A stretch of 64,000 nt of DNA from Bipolaris cookei (taxonomy: Eukaryota > Ascomycota > Dothideomycetes > Pleosporales > Pleosporaceae). The position numbers and the translations under genes were made by a program. The stretch spans positions 30,381-94,380 of the forward strand of contig NRSV01000090.1 of NCBI GenBank assembly GCA_002286855.1. The letters are read 5' to 3'. Position 1 is the first letter of the stretch; each line of letters starts with the position of its first letter. Below are positions 1-9,062 of the stretch, piece by piece. The notes below the pieces were generated by a model, which had not been told where the DNA came from, did no database searches, and was given only the letters and a program-made list of their open reading frames with translations.

Positions 1-354
1 AGCGAGTATGTGTTTGTAGACAAGTGGCTGCGCACAATTGGAAAGTCCTTCTTATAGTAACCAGTACAATCATAAAACTTCATTAATTATTCTAGGGTCC
101 GTCCCTGTGGTTTGAGCACACCTTTGCAACGAACTAAGTTAGATAACTAACTAGCTAGTTACAAGAAAGGTTGTTATTAGTCACACCTATAAAAAAGGGT
201 AGATGATATAATTAACTATCTATAAAAAAAAGTACACAAACAACGGGTAAATAGAGATATTATTTTCTTATGTGGGGAAATTACCCCTCTTCTGTTACGA
301 CACGGGGGGATTTGCGTGACCCAAGGAGAAACATTACGCAGACTAATTAGAAAA
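1..354. other. Gene-free AT-rich left edge
   Basis: I see no coding frame, repeat or RNA gene here. It is AT-rich and lies downstream of the minus-strand gene that ends at 355, so it probably contains that gene's 3' untranslated region. Confidence 0.5.
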
Positions 355-1341
355 TCACCTATGATTCAAGGCTGCTGCAGTCTGCTGGATATTAAGAGAT
401 CCATCGCTAGTCATTGTGGGTTGCCCAAAGCCTGCTTGAGAAGACAATGCTAGCGGGTCCACTGTTAGGGCAGTGCGAGATTTAAAATTTGGAACCGCAG
501 CGGTCATAGGATCCTGGTCTTTGAGAACAGCCCCACATTGGTCCGGAGGTAAGTCAGTCACAATATCCACGTCAATACACGATGTGTAGTATTCGTCCTT
601 CCCACGCAGGGGCTCACGTCCCAGTTGAGGTGCTGTCGGCCATTGCCACACCCAATATAGGGTATAAGGCTTGCCAACAGTGACATCATCTGGCAGTCTT
701 ACGTTCGTCTCGCAGAAAAGTTCGTGATCTGAGTCTGGCTGTCCAGGGACTGGGTTGGGTGTCTGCAAACGACGAGCTTTACCCAATACTATACTGTCAT
801 CACTGAGCTGATAGCACCTGTCATCATCAAAGTTTTGGGCAGTCAATAGTCTGCCAGATTGGTCACCACCCTTGCCATCACGTGTCCAATGTATTACATT
901 TTGAAGAGTTTCACCGGGCCGTGGTTGCTTTGTGCCAAACACGAACACTGTGCCTCCTTTCTCCGGCTTCCCTACAAGATTAAGTCCGCCTCCAGGCATA
1001 GTTACGTGGCCATTCTCGGCGTAACGTAAAGCGATCATACTTCCCGGCTTAGTTTGTAAACGCGAGAAACTGCCTGCTTGGTTAGGGACTTGTTGAGACG
1101 GATGGCAGAGCAGGTGCGTTTCGTTGATGAAGGGTGGGCCGCCTGCCGGCGGCAAGAGCCATTTGTTGGCCTCCTGGTCAAATTTCGCGTCAGCAGATTT
1201 GTCTACAAACGCTCGCGGAAAGCCAGAACAAGAAACATAAGAGCCATCAGACGCAATGTTCTTGAGTTCTTCAACCCAGCAGTGTGCGTTGGCCGAGTTG
1301 GCTGTCAGCAACAATATTGTAGCAACCGCTTGATACTGCAT
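355..1341 (-). CDS. Secreted DUF7492-family protein, LPMO-like N-terminal His
   Basis: Single-exon gene of 328 aa if started at the Met at 1341. The frame runs 32 codons further upstream, but this Met opens a clear signal peptide (hydrophobic AVATILLL core) ending ANA, so the mature protein begins with His (HCWVEEL). An N-terminal His after signal cleavage is the hallmark of histidine-brace copper proteins. The body matches my memory of fungal DUF7492: a PRAFV motif near the mature start, NGHVTMP around the middle, a second conserved His region, and YTLYWVWQWPTAP followed by a CIDVD segment. Cysteines suit an extracellular, disulfide-bonded protein. The catalytic role is not established for this family; a carbohydrate-oxidising role is inference. 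It lies in TE-rich DNA next to another secreted-protein gene. Confidence 0.8.
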   Translation of the reverse strand: MQYQAVATILLLTANSANAHCWVEELKNIASDGSYVSCSGFPRAFVDKSADAKFDQEANKWLLPPAGGPPFINETHLLCHPSQQVPNQAGSFSRLQTKPGSMIALRYAENGHVTMPGGGLNLVGKPEKGGTVFVFGTKQPRPGETLQNVIHWTRDGKGGDQSGRLLTAQNFDDDRCYQLSDDSIVLGKARRLQTPNPVPGQPDSDHELFCETNVRLPDDVTVGKPYTLYWVWQWPTAPQLGREPLRGKDEYYTSCIDVDIVTDLPPDQCGAVLKDQDPMTAAVPNFKSRTALTVDPLALSSQAGFGQPTMTSDGSLNIQQTAAALNHR

Positions 1342-1678
1342 GTCGGAGAGCAAGTGATGGAAGCCAAGGGCTGGCTCAGAAAAGCGAGCCCTATATGATA
1401 TGTCTTGATTCTTGCTTATGATAACTTCATTTTGCACGCAGTCAGCAGATTACACAATGCGTGGCGATGCTTCATTTATGCTGGCCTGTCCATCAGGATG
1501 ACCAGAAATAGAACTCTAGATGTAAGGGTGAGAGCTATAGCAACTCTGAGTAGCGGGTAAACAACCTACTGTATTACCTACCTCTGCACGAACTATACTT
1601 ACGCTGGGTTTCTGCATAGCAATATTAAATGCAGCGATGAATTACGATAAGAAAGAGGGATTAAGACTTGATGCGTGC
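1342..1678. other. Gene-free spacer
   Basis: Upstream region of the secreted-protein gene at 355-1341, so it should hold that gene's promoter. I see no confident coding frame or motif. Confidence 0.4.
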
Positions 1679-2070
1679 TATTTCATTTGCGATTGCGGCT
1701 TCACCCTTACGCGCAGCTGCGCAACAAACTTCAGCAGCCCTATACTTTGTACGTAGCTTAGCGCAGAATGTTAGCTGTTGAATGACTAGTGTGACTGGTT
1801 AATCTGCGGTCTTCTGACGACTAGGCTCTTGGAACACTGTCTATTACAGTGATTAGCGATTGCGGCTTCACCTCTGCAGACCGCTGCGCAACGATTTTGA
1901 ATAGTCCCACCTTCTGTACATAGCTTAGCGCGAGCAGTCAGCTGCAGAGCAATCAACATGATTGGCCAATCTTCAGTCTCATGATGATGAAACTTTTAGA
2001 ATGCTGCTTGCAGGGGTGAAGCCGCAATCGCTAATCACAGTAGGGGTGAAGTTGCGATCGCTAGTTAAAA
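1679..2070. repeat. 194-bp-family MITE, copy split by a nested insertion
   Basis: The left part (about 1679-1844) starts with a degenerate GCGATTGCGGCTTCACCC inverted end. The right part (2043-2070) carries the matching GGGGTGAAGTTGCGATCGC end. A second complete copy of the same family (1847-2040) sits between them at a TA. Removing it with one TA restores an element colinear with the copies at 3595-3788 and 35236-35429. The outer ends are degraded, so the boundaries are approximate. Confidence 0.75.
1847..2040. mobile_element. MITE, 194 bp, Tc1/mariner-type, nested copy
   Basis: Complete non-autonomous element of 194 bp. Its terminal inverted repeats are about 28 bp: left CAGTGATTAGCGATTGCGGC, right the same with one change. 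It is flanked by TA on both sides (1845-1846 and 2041-2042). The CAGT start and TA duplication are the signature of Tc1/mariner/pogo superfamily elements. It encodes nothing. Two other copies in the window have exactly the same length. Confidence 0.9.
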
Positions 2071-2759
2071 ACAGTATCTAAGTAGTTGCAAGTGAGATAT
2101 TGGCATAGTGATCAACATAAGAGTAAGCACGAATCTATCATAATACGGTCATCATTCTTATCTATCGACGCGATCTTTTATGGACAATATGCTTATTTCT
2201 TTTTTATAGTGTGCCAGCAACGACTTAGCTAGAGCGTCTTCTAGCTGCGCGATTAGGGTAATTAGTGTTACATATATAGGTATTCGCGTCGAGAGTGTAC
2301 GGTTGGGCGCGTTGGTGTACTCATACCTAACTAGGGAGCTATAGTTAGTATATTGCACGATGACCACTAGTGGCCCAATATGGTGATATCAGCATTATCC
2401 AGAACAATATAATGAAAGTACTATAGGATGACAATTACAGTGGGCTGTTTGCAATCATAAGTATCCTTGCTACTATAATGATATTTCTCTGCAACACAAA
2501 ACAACGTTATTACTGCTTATTCTTTGCTAGATACCAGAACATATAGCTGTCTTTACCCGCCTTAGCGAAGCTGCAGAATATACAGGACTTCTCTAAAGAC
2601 TCTAGTACTTGCTAAACTGTATAGGGTATTCATATCCACCTATTGATCTAATTCCGCTGTTGCTTCGCCCCGCTTTGTTCTCATCTTCTTAGGCTTTCAT
2701 ATCTGCATACATACATACGTAAAAACCTAGTGTTACCTAGCTACTTTGCTTGCGTGAGT
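2071..2759. other. Gene-free spacer upstream of secreted-protein gene
   Basis: No convincing coding frame. The short open frame at 2158-2367 on the minus strand has no recognisable features. The final few hundred bases presumably contain the promoter of the gene starting at 2760. Confidence 0.4.
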
Positions 2760-3352
2760 ATGGCTCGATGGGCTGTATTTCGTGCCGCTTGTCTTCTGGC
2801 TACTTTGGCTGCCTTTGTGGCTGCAAATCCTGTGTTAATGGTAAGTACTTGCTCGGCTGTCGCTCGATATGGCATCGGGTTCTAGAACATAATTAGACGC
2901 GTGAGACACCCAAACATTCGATACAAATCCTTTATGGGAAACTTGCACACCAAGACCCAAACGATTCAAATAAAAAAGCATACTGGTATGTATGGTCAGT
3001 ATGGGTTGGTCCACAAGGTGTTGCAGTAAACCCTTGCGAACCAGGACCATTTTCGTTCAGTCGCACGGCAAACGCAGAGGGATATGCCAAAGATGGTGAC
3101 AAGATTCTGTTTCGCGAAATCACAGACCCACGATACCCAAATGAAGGGTCCTGGCCGGTGGTGGCATACCCCGAGTATAGCGACCAGAAGGGTGATCATA
3201 CTTGCGTAATCAAAGGTAAAGGAGAAAAGGGTCCTGCAGTACTTGATTGTGGCAGGACGAAGATTAAATTTCATAAGGATGCGCAATTTGATGACGAACT
3301 CATGAAATGTGGGGATGATGAGTACCATAGGGCATGGACTGTGGAGTATTAG
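2760..3352 (+). CDS. Small secreted protein, candidate effector (two exons)
   Basis: Proposed exons 2760-2840 and 2897-3352, joined in phase 0 across a 56-bp intron (GTAAGT donor, TTAG acceptor), giving 178 aa. Exon 1 encodes Met, Arg and a hydrophobic stretch (CLLATLAAFVAA), a typical signal peptide that probably ends around VAA-NP. The mature part of about 155 aa is rich in Tyr, Trp, Lys and Asp and has four cysteines (in NPC, HTC, LDC and MKC), enough for two disulfides. It has no membrane segment and no domain I recognise. Small size, secretion signal, cysteines and a TE-rich setting beside MITEs fit a fungal effector, but function is inference. The frame is clean up to the TAG at 3350-3352. 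Confidence 0.7.
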
Positions 3353-3594
3353 GGTCCATCGCCACAACTCATGCTAACTAGGTGTAGGTAGTTACCACAT
3401 AATAGAGGACAGGATCTTATAATCAATTATGTGACGTCTAGTTACTTGACTAACATCCCTTACTGTATGATAAGCAACTCTGTGAGCCGAGAACAGCCAA
3501 TACGAGTGCAAGATTAACGGATCTCACGATATGGCCCTAAACATACACTTTCTCCAAAGTTCTATTAATAATACTAGCACTTAACCGTGTGATA

Positions 3595-3788
3595 CAGTAA
3601 TTAGCTATTGTGGCTTCACCCTTACACGCAGCTGCGCAGTGATTCTGAACAACCCCACCTTCCGTTCATAGCTTAGCATGAGAAGTCAGCCGCAGAGTAA
3701 TCGACGTGGTTAGTCTATCCTTAATCTCATGATCACCGGACTTTTAGAACACTACTTGGAGAGGTGAAGCTGCAATTACTAATTACTG
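3595..3788. mobile_element. MITE, 194 bp, Tc1/mariner-type
   Basis: Same family as 1847-2040 and exactly the same length. TIRs begin CAGTAATTAG and are flanked by TA at 3593-3594 and 3789-3790. Several differences from the nested copy are C-to-T or G-to-A (for example GCGGC to GTGGC), in keeping with RIP. Confidence 0.9.
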
Positions 3789-3989
3789 TAGCATGATAGC
3801 ATATAAAATATTTGCAAATTAACATGCCTTGTTTAGCCCAATCCTTCTTAATTTTCGCAATTGCTTACTTTGATCATGCTCAAACACTAACTCCAAATGA
3901 TTGCAATCACTGACCCGTATCCCAACAGGCTCCTGATACGTTTCTATAGAGTTGATGCCGGCTGAAACATAGCGCAAATGCTCACTGCG

Positions 3990-5272
3990 CTTTGACTGCA
4001 TTTTTTGATATATCCGGCACAGCAGCGTCAAATAATTTTAACAGATGCCTCCAGCTATCTCCATCACCTGCCTCTCCAAATCCTGTATCTGTATCAACTC
4101 GTAGTAGTGGTGTTTTAAAGCGTTTCATTACAACGTCGCGATCGCGCGGATGGATCCCAGTGGCTTAAAAACTACTCAATATATTGTTAGTTGTGAAAGT
4201 AGATGTACATGCCGCCTAAAATATGCGGAGGAAATCACTTTTCTGCATATTAAGTAATCCTTGATCGCTGTGGAGTAGATTGCTGAGCTCGGAGCTGTAC
4301 GCCAGTGCCAGAGGTGAGTACACGCCAACGTCGAGTGGCTGGAGGCTGTGGGTGGCGTGAGGTGGATATACTGCGAGGAGTATTCGATGGGTATCGCAGT
4401 AATCGATGAACGACGGCGTGAGGTGACTACTATGCCCATTGACGAGAAGCATCCTGTAGTCGCGTTTTGCTTTCTCCTTTGTGAGCCGATCGAACACCTG
4501 TTCAACCCAAGCCAGCGCGAGGTTATTATTACTCCAGCCTGATGGTCTATTACAGCAAAAAACCTGGTGTTTTCCAGCTTCAAGGTCGCGCAGCCACTCA
4601 TTGCGAAGGCTATCTGCGCCCTCATAGATTATCGTAGGATCCACCGAGCTCCTATCTGCGCAGATACACCCAATAATCGTGATCTAATCCCTACTCCGAT
4701 CTTGGAGGGTCTTGCAAATCTTCTTTTGCTCCTAAAGCTCCTTTGAAAAGATTCTTTTCGATGGCATGATACGCCCAAGTAAGAAGCCCTTCTCGTCCAT
4801 ATTGTAGATATTATGCGGTGCAATCGAATACTGATCGAGCTTAGCATAGATGAGATCGAAATATGATTGGTAGTTGGCTGGATTGTTAGCCCGATGACGG
4901 TCGCGGTCGATACCCGTGGCTTTTCTGATGCATATTACATCGTTGTGGCGCTTTAAAAACTGAGTAACCCAGCTATTGGAGGGCTCCTATGTATTCTGCA
5001 ATAACCGCCACATAATTTTTTACTATTGCTCGCGAAGGTGGTAGACCACGTTCTGATAGTTTTTCTATATATTTTACTAGCTCAGATTCCTGTGGTAGAG
5101 TAAGTAATTGACGTTTTTGCGCAGCAGCTGCTGGTGACTGTGTTTTGTTTTGGTGCCGGCGCGTTAATGTTGTAAGCTCAACACCAAACTTTTTTGCAGC
5201 TGCGCGATATAAAAGTGAACCTTCTGCATCTTGCGAATTAATTGCTGCAATCGCTTTTGCGAGGGCTGTCAT
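3990..5272 (-). pseudogene. pogo/Fot1-like DDE transposase, decayed
   Basis: Read on the minus strand, nearly the whole transposase is present in pieces. The N-terminus from the Met at 5272 (MTALAKAIAAINSQ) carries a psq/CENP-B type HTH segment (YRAAAKKFGV). After a frameshift near 4985 comes SWVTQFLKRHN, then YNMDEKGF with the first catalytic Asp, then a stop near 4735. The DDE_1 core follows (LLVNGHSSHLT, then PLDVGVYSPL), and the C-terminal ATGIHPRDRDVV block ends at a stop near 3996. The second catalytic Asp of the usual V(D)GH is Asn here (GAT to AAT, a G-to-A change), so the enzyme should be inactive. Coding traces may reach 3819. Families of this kind could once have mobilised the nearby TA-flanked MITEs; that link is inference. 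Confidence 0.88.
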
Positions 5273-6142
5273 GGTGGTGGAGATATCACGCGTTGAAAAT
5301 AATGGGTGGATATTTTGGTGGGGCTGATAGTGTTGCATCGGGTGAACTGTTGCATGCACTGACCACATCCAGTATACGAACTAAAACTCCGTCGTATTCT
5401 TAGTAAAAGAGCGAGCCTGGGTTAAATACTAGTTGATGGAATAGTAGCTATTTTGGTTGACTTATGGAGCAAGAGTTTCCTTGGTCGCTATGGCCAATGC
5501 AGTTTATGCGTAGCATCTGGTTTGTGGGATACCGATACCGGCCATACTGTTGACACAGCACTCTAGCTCCTGGCGTCATCAGAGAAACGTTGATGGCACA
5601 GTAGTTAATCTCTTAGTGAACTTAGAGCTCTCAGATCGCCTGCGGGACATGAAAAAACTACTGTAGTAACTACGTTTGATATGTCGTGAGCCAGTAAGAA
5701 CTAAGAAAATATAGGCATATGAAACTTTAGCAGTAGAAGAAAACAAGGTGTATCCAGTACATAACACTCACAGCGGCACTGCTATTCTCCCAAGGCATAT
5801 CCCTGCATACTTAAAATTGTTTAGGGGCAGTATAACAACATATTTCGTTATAAGAACCGGTACAAACTGTCTACGTAGGAGCGTCAGCACCTGCTGAATG
5901 TTGATGTGGGCCAAGTATTAATCCCTGCATTAGAATGTGTCATCCTCAGTGTATAATGACAAGTCAGCAGTACAAGCAGAAAGTAATTGTTCTAATCGTC
6001 TTTCCTGTTGAAGGACGTGACCAGAGGCTGGCTACCAACTGCCCAGAACATTCGAGACTATTGTCTCTCCGTTGAACACTACACCTGGCGCGTACCATAA
6101 GTCGTACCACTCCTTAGAAGGCCAAAAAGGCCCGTTTTTATA
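5273..6142. other. Gene-free spacer
   Basis: No supported coding region. It probably contains the outer end of the pogo-like element on the left and the former promoter of the transporter on the right. I could not identify the element's terminal repeats. Confidence 0.4.
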
Positions 6143-8108
6143 GTGAAAACTTCTGCTTCGCATTCTGCATACGATCAGAAAGCCGCATCTGTAAGTATGA
6201 CGGCGCCAGCGGCAATGCTGCAGGCATCGCTGCTTAGTTTCATATTCTTGATTGCTATTGATGCTACTAGTATCGTTCTTGTTGTTGCTGTAAGTTGTTC
6301 ACAAATCGCTAGAAATAAATCCAAGACTAAGCAGGTAGACCATCACGTCAGACCTCGGAGGCAACGCCACTGAGAGCTTCTGGGTAGGAGCCTCGTACTT
6401 GCTTTCTATGTGCTTGGCGCAGCCTGTTGTTGCACAGCTCACCTACATGTTCCGGCTAAAGAGCCTTGTCCTAGCATCCATCGTGATGTTGGGCGTTGGG
6501 TCGCTCCTTTGTGAGGGCGCGAGTGGGTTGCCACTACTGCTTACAGGACGCACCGTTCAAGGCCTTGGCGCGGGAAGTCTTATGGTACTTTCTTATTCTG
6601 TCTATGACGATAAAAATGAGTCGAGTGAGCCTGAATATTTGAGTAGGCTCAGGTTTCTAGCCGCAATTAGTATTTTTGTCGCTGCTGGCACTGTGTGTGG
6701 TCCTTTCATTGGCGCTGCGTTGAGCAACAGTCATCAATGGGTAATAATTGCCTCACTGCATTGAAGATATGAACTGATAAACTTACTAGCGCCGGCTTTT
6801 CCGTTTAAACATGTCTATATGCATAATACTTGGTGTACTTGTATACAACAGCAGCGACGTCCCCGACCAAGATACCTCGACTGCGAAACCCGGAGCGCTT
6901 GCACACAACAGTAACAATGCACCTAAGACCAAATCTCCCATTGCAGAAATTTCTGACCTGGATTTTGTTGGGATCATACTCTCTATCATGTCAGTCGCGC
7001 CTCTGCTTGTGGGCTTGAGCTTCGCTGGTAGCCTCTATCGATGGGATGAATGGCAAGTGATTGTACCGATTGCCTCTGGAAGCATCTTTCTTTTGCTGCT
7101 CATCTTCAAGAAACTGTGGCCAGTTAGCGCTTCATTTCCGCTGGGAAGCAGAAATGCTTCCCAGAAGCCTCTACTTGGTCTAAAACTGCTCAAGGGGCAA
7201 GGTATCGTCACATTTGGGGGAGCTTTTGTGTTAGGATTGCTTGTAGGTATGTTTGCTGCCATACGGACGTGTTTTATCTAACATGGAGCAGATGTAAACG
7301 CTACTATTCTTCCTTCCAATATACTACCGAGCTATCAGGGAGAAGTCTGCAATCGCCACAGCCATCTTCTTGTTACCACAGACGCTAATGATGCCTCCGT
7401 GTGCGGGGGTCGTACTAACTAGTACTTTTGCGACTGCTGCGACTGTACTATAGCTGCACGATCCTACTTGGTTGGTTCTGTACGGCGATTGGGATGGGTC
7501 TCCTAGCCCTTCTGGGTGTAGAGACGTCAGCCGTATCCGATGTGTTGCTAAATTTGCTCTCTGGATTCGGCATTGGTATTCTCCTGCCAGCCCTAGCGTA
7601 CAGCGCCCAAGAGGGCAAGGCCCAAGAGGATGAGGTGCAAGAAGACAACATGCAAGAAGAGAAGATACAAAAGGACAAGGTGCAAGAAGCGACCATGGTT
7701 TTCATCTTCATGCGCTATCTGGGAAGTGCTTTAGGCCTGGTCGTCATTGGGCTTATTTTTCAGTGTGTGTTGCGAAGCAACCTTGGATCGACCAAGTTCA
7801 AGAGCGAAGCTGACAACATTACCAAGTATGCCACCATACTGATGTACGCGATTCGAGAGATTTCAAGCCTGGAAGATAAGAGGATCCTGATCCACGTTAC
7901 CGAGAAATCTCTGCGCACAGTATGGCTATCCTTGTCGCTCTTATCCATTGCCATGTTTCTACTGAGTTGTGGGACGTTCGTTGCGGGCAGAGAAGAGCCA
8001 AGGTGGAAAGGCCAAATGCCTACGCCAAGCATTGGAAGTGTACCACAGCATTGTAAGATCGAGAAATTTCTCAACCCCAACGCAGAGCTACCAGAGAAGG
8101 AAACTTAA
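6143..8108 (+). pseudogene. MFS transporter, DHA2/TRI12-like, frameshifted
   Basis: A 14-TM drug:H+ antiporter-like protein is recognisable from start to stop. Exons: 6143-6289, 6339-6740, 6790-7246 and from 7292. Introns of 49, 49 and 45 bp have GT and AG ends and keep phase. Recognisable blocks are NATESFWVGASYLL (TM2 region), LLTGRTVQGLGAGSL (signature between TM4 and TM5) and LGSALGLVVIGLIF (late TM). After 7292 the conserved segment FFLPIYYRAIREKSAIATAI is in one frame, but the sequences before it (DVNAT) and after it (LLGWF) are in others. Two small frameshifts near 7305 and 7430 are therefore needed. Either the gene is broken or the assembly has two indels. A six-unit 15-bp repeat adds an acidic loop. 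Substrate cannot be told from sequence. Confidence 0.75.
7608..7697 (+). repeat. 15-bp x 6 in-frame coding repeat
   Basis: Six tandem units of 15 bp, each beginning CAAGA or CAAAA, encode five-residue units of the form Q-E/K-x-x-x in a predicted loop of the MFS protein. The unit length keeps frame. The repeat replaces what is normally a short hydrophilic loop between two late membrane helices. Confidence 0.85.
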
Positions 8109-8228
8109 TCTCTCCGTTGACTAGTATTTAAAAACGAGAAACTGGTTTACTAAGGCCACCAACTACAAAGGGAAGTAAGTACCCGAATTTAAGTGGCTAA
8201 CTTATACTTGTTGCTGCGCTGCTTGGTT

Positions 8229-8510
8229 TGTACGTAGGGCTACACTTACTAGTTAGGGCTTTACCCCAAGTCAACCCTAAGTCAGGGTTACGCCAGGCGC
8301 GAGCGGTTCTTAGCAAATTGCTATAACTAACGTGAAAGAATACCGCTATAGTAGATGAGCAGCAGACGATAATCTAGGGGCGCCGGTTGGGGGTACTTGG
8401 TAAAGTGTTCTCTGCACCCCGCTTTATATCTCTCTTATCTCAATCTATTTCATGGGCTGAAATAATATCTTGGTATGGGCGGCCAAAGAGGGAGTTTTGA
8501 AGAAGGGCAA
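8229..8510 (+). repeat. Dispersed repeat R2, copy 1
   Basis: Near-identical over about 270 bp to 28568-28840 (shared blocks such as GCGCGAGCGGTTCTTAGCAA and GGGAGTTTTGAAG). A shorter related copy lies at 30145-30320. The left part has telomere-like pieces (AACCCTAA). No coding capacity is visible, and its class is unknown (LTR fragment or MITE). Confidence 0.7.
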
Positions 8511-8944
8511 CGGTTGCCGTCCGCTGAAAGCCCCTTCCCTTCATATTGCCCTCTTTTATCTCTCCCTCCTATCCCACCTGAAAAAAAGGAAATACGGCAT
8601 GCTTAAGTAAGGCACCTTTGAGCTGCTCGCTATATGTACGTAACATCACCCATGAACAAAAGAAACTTGAGCTCTATCAACGGCACAAACGACATGGCAG
8701 AACGCTCTTATACATTGTATCTCTAGCTCTCAGTGGATTAAAATAAGAATAGTTGTATTTGTGTATATTGCATATAGCATGAGAGTAGTGTGAATCTAGA
8801 TGGATAATAGGTTTCGGCGGAGTGCATGCGCTGAAACCGCACAGAGACGGCGAACAAGTGGCGCATATTCATTTCAGCAAGGGTTCATAGAAAACCTGTT
8901 GTTAACATAATAATGTAACGTCCCCAGCACATGATGTTATGTGG

Positions 8945-9062
8945 AATTGACCTCTAATACATATTAAATAGGTAATTACGGACCCTGATTCATGAACGCG
9001 CGTATGCAACGCGGATTAGATGCTGGTTCTCGCCTATTGTGGTCCCCTTGATTTCCGCGTTT
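8945..9062 (+). repeat. Dispersed repeat R1, partial copy
   Basis: Matches 13065-13190 and 25880-26000 (shared blocks GTATGCAACGCGGATTAGA and TTCCGCGTTTTAGT). It is a fragment of the repeat that precedes the OrsD/recombinase-like gene at 13297. Confidence 0.7.

Noticed and set aside
1078..1398. Plus-strand frame opposite the secreted DUF7492 gene
   Set aside because: Shadow of the minus-strand gene; no start context or motif.
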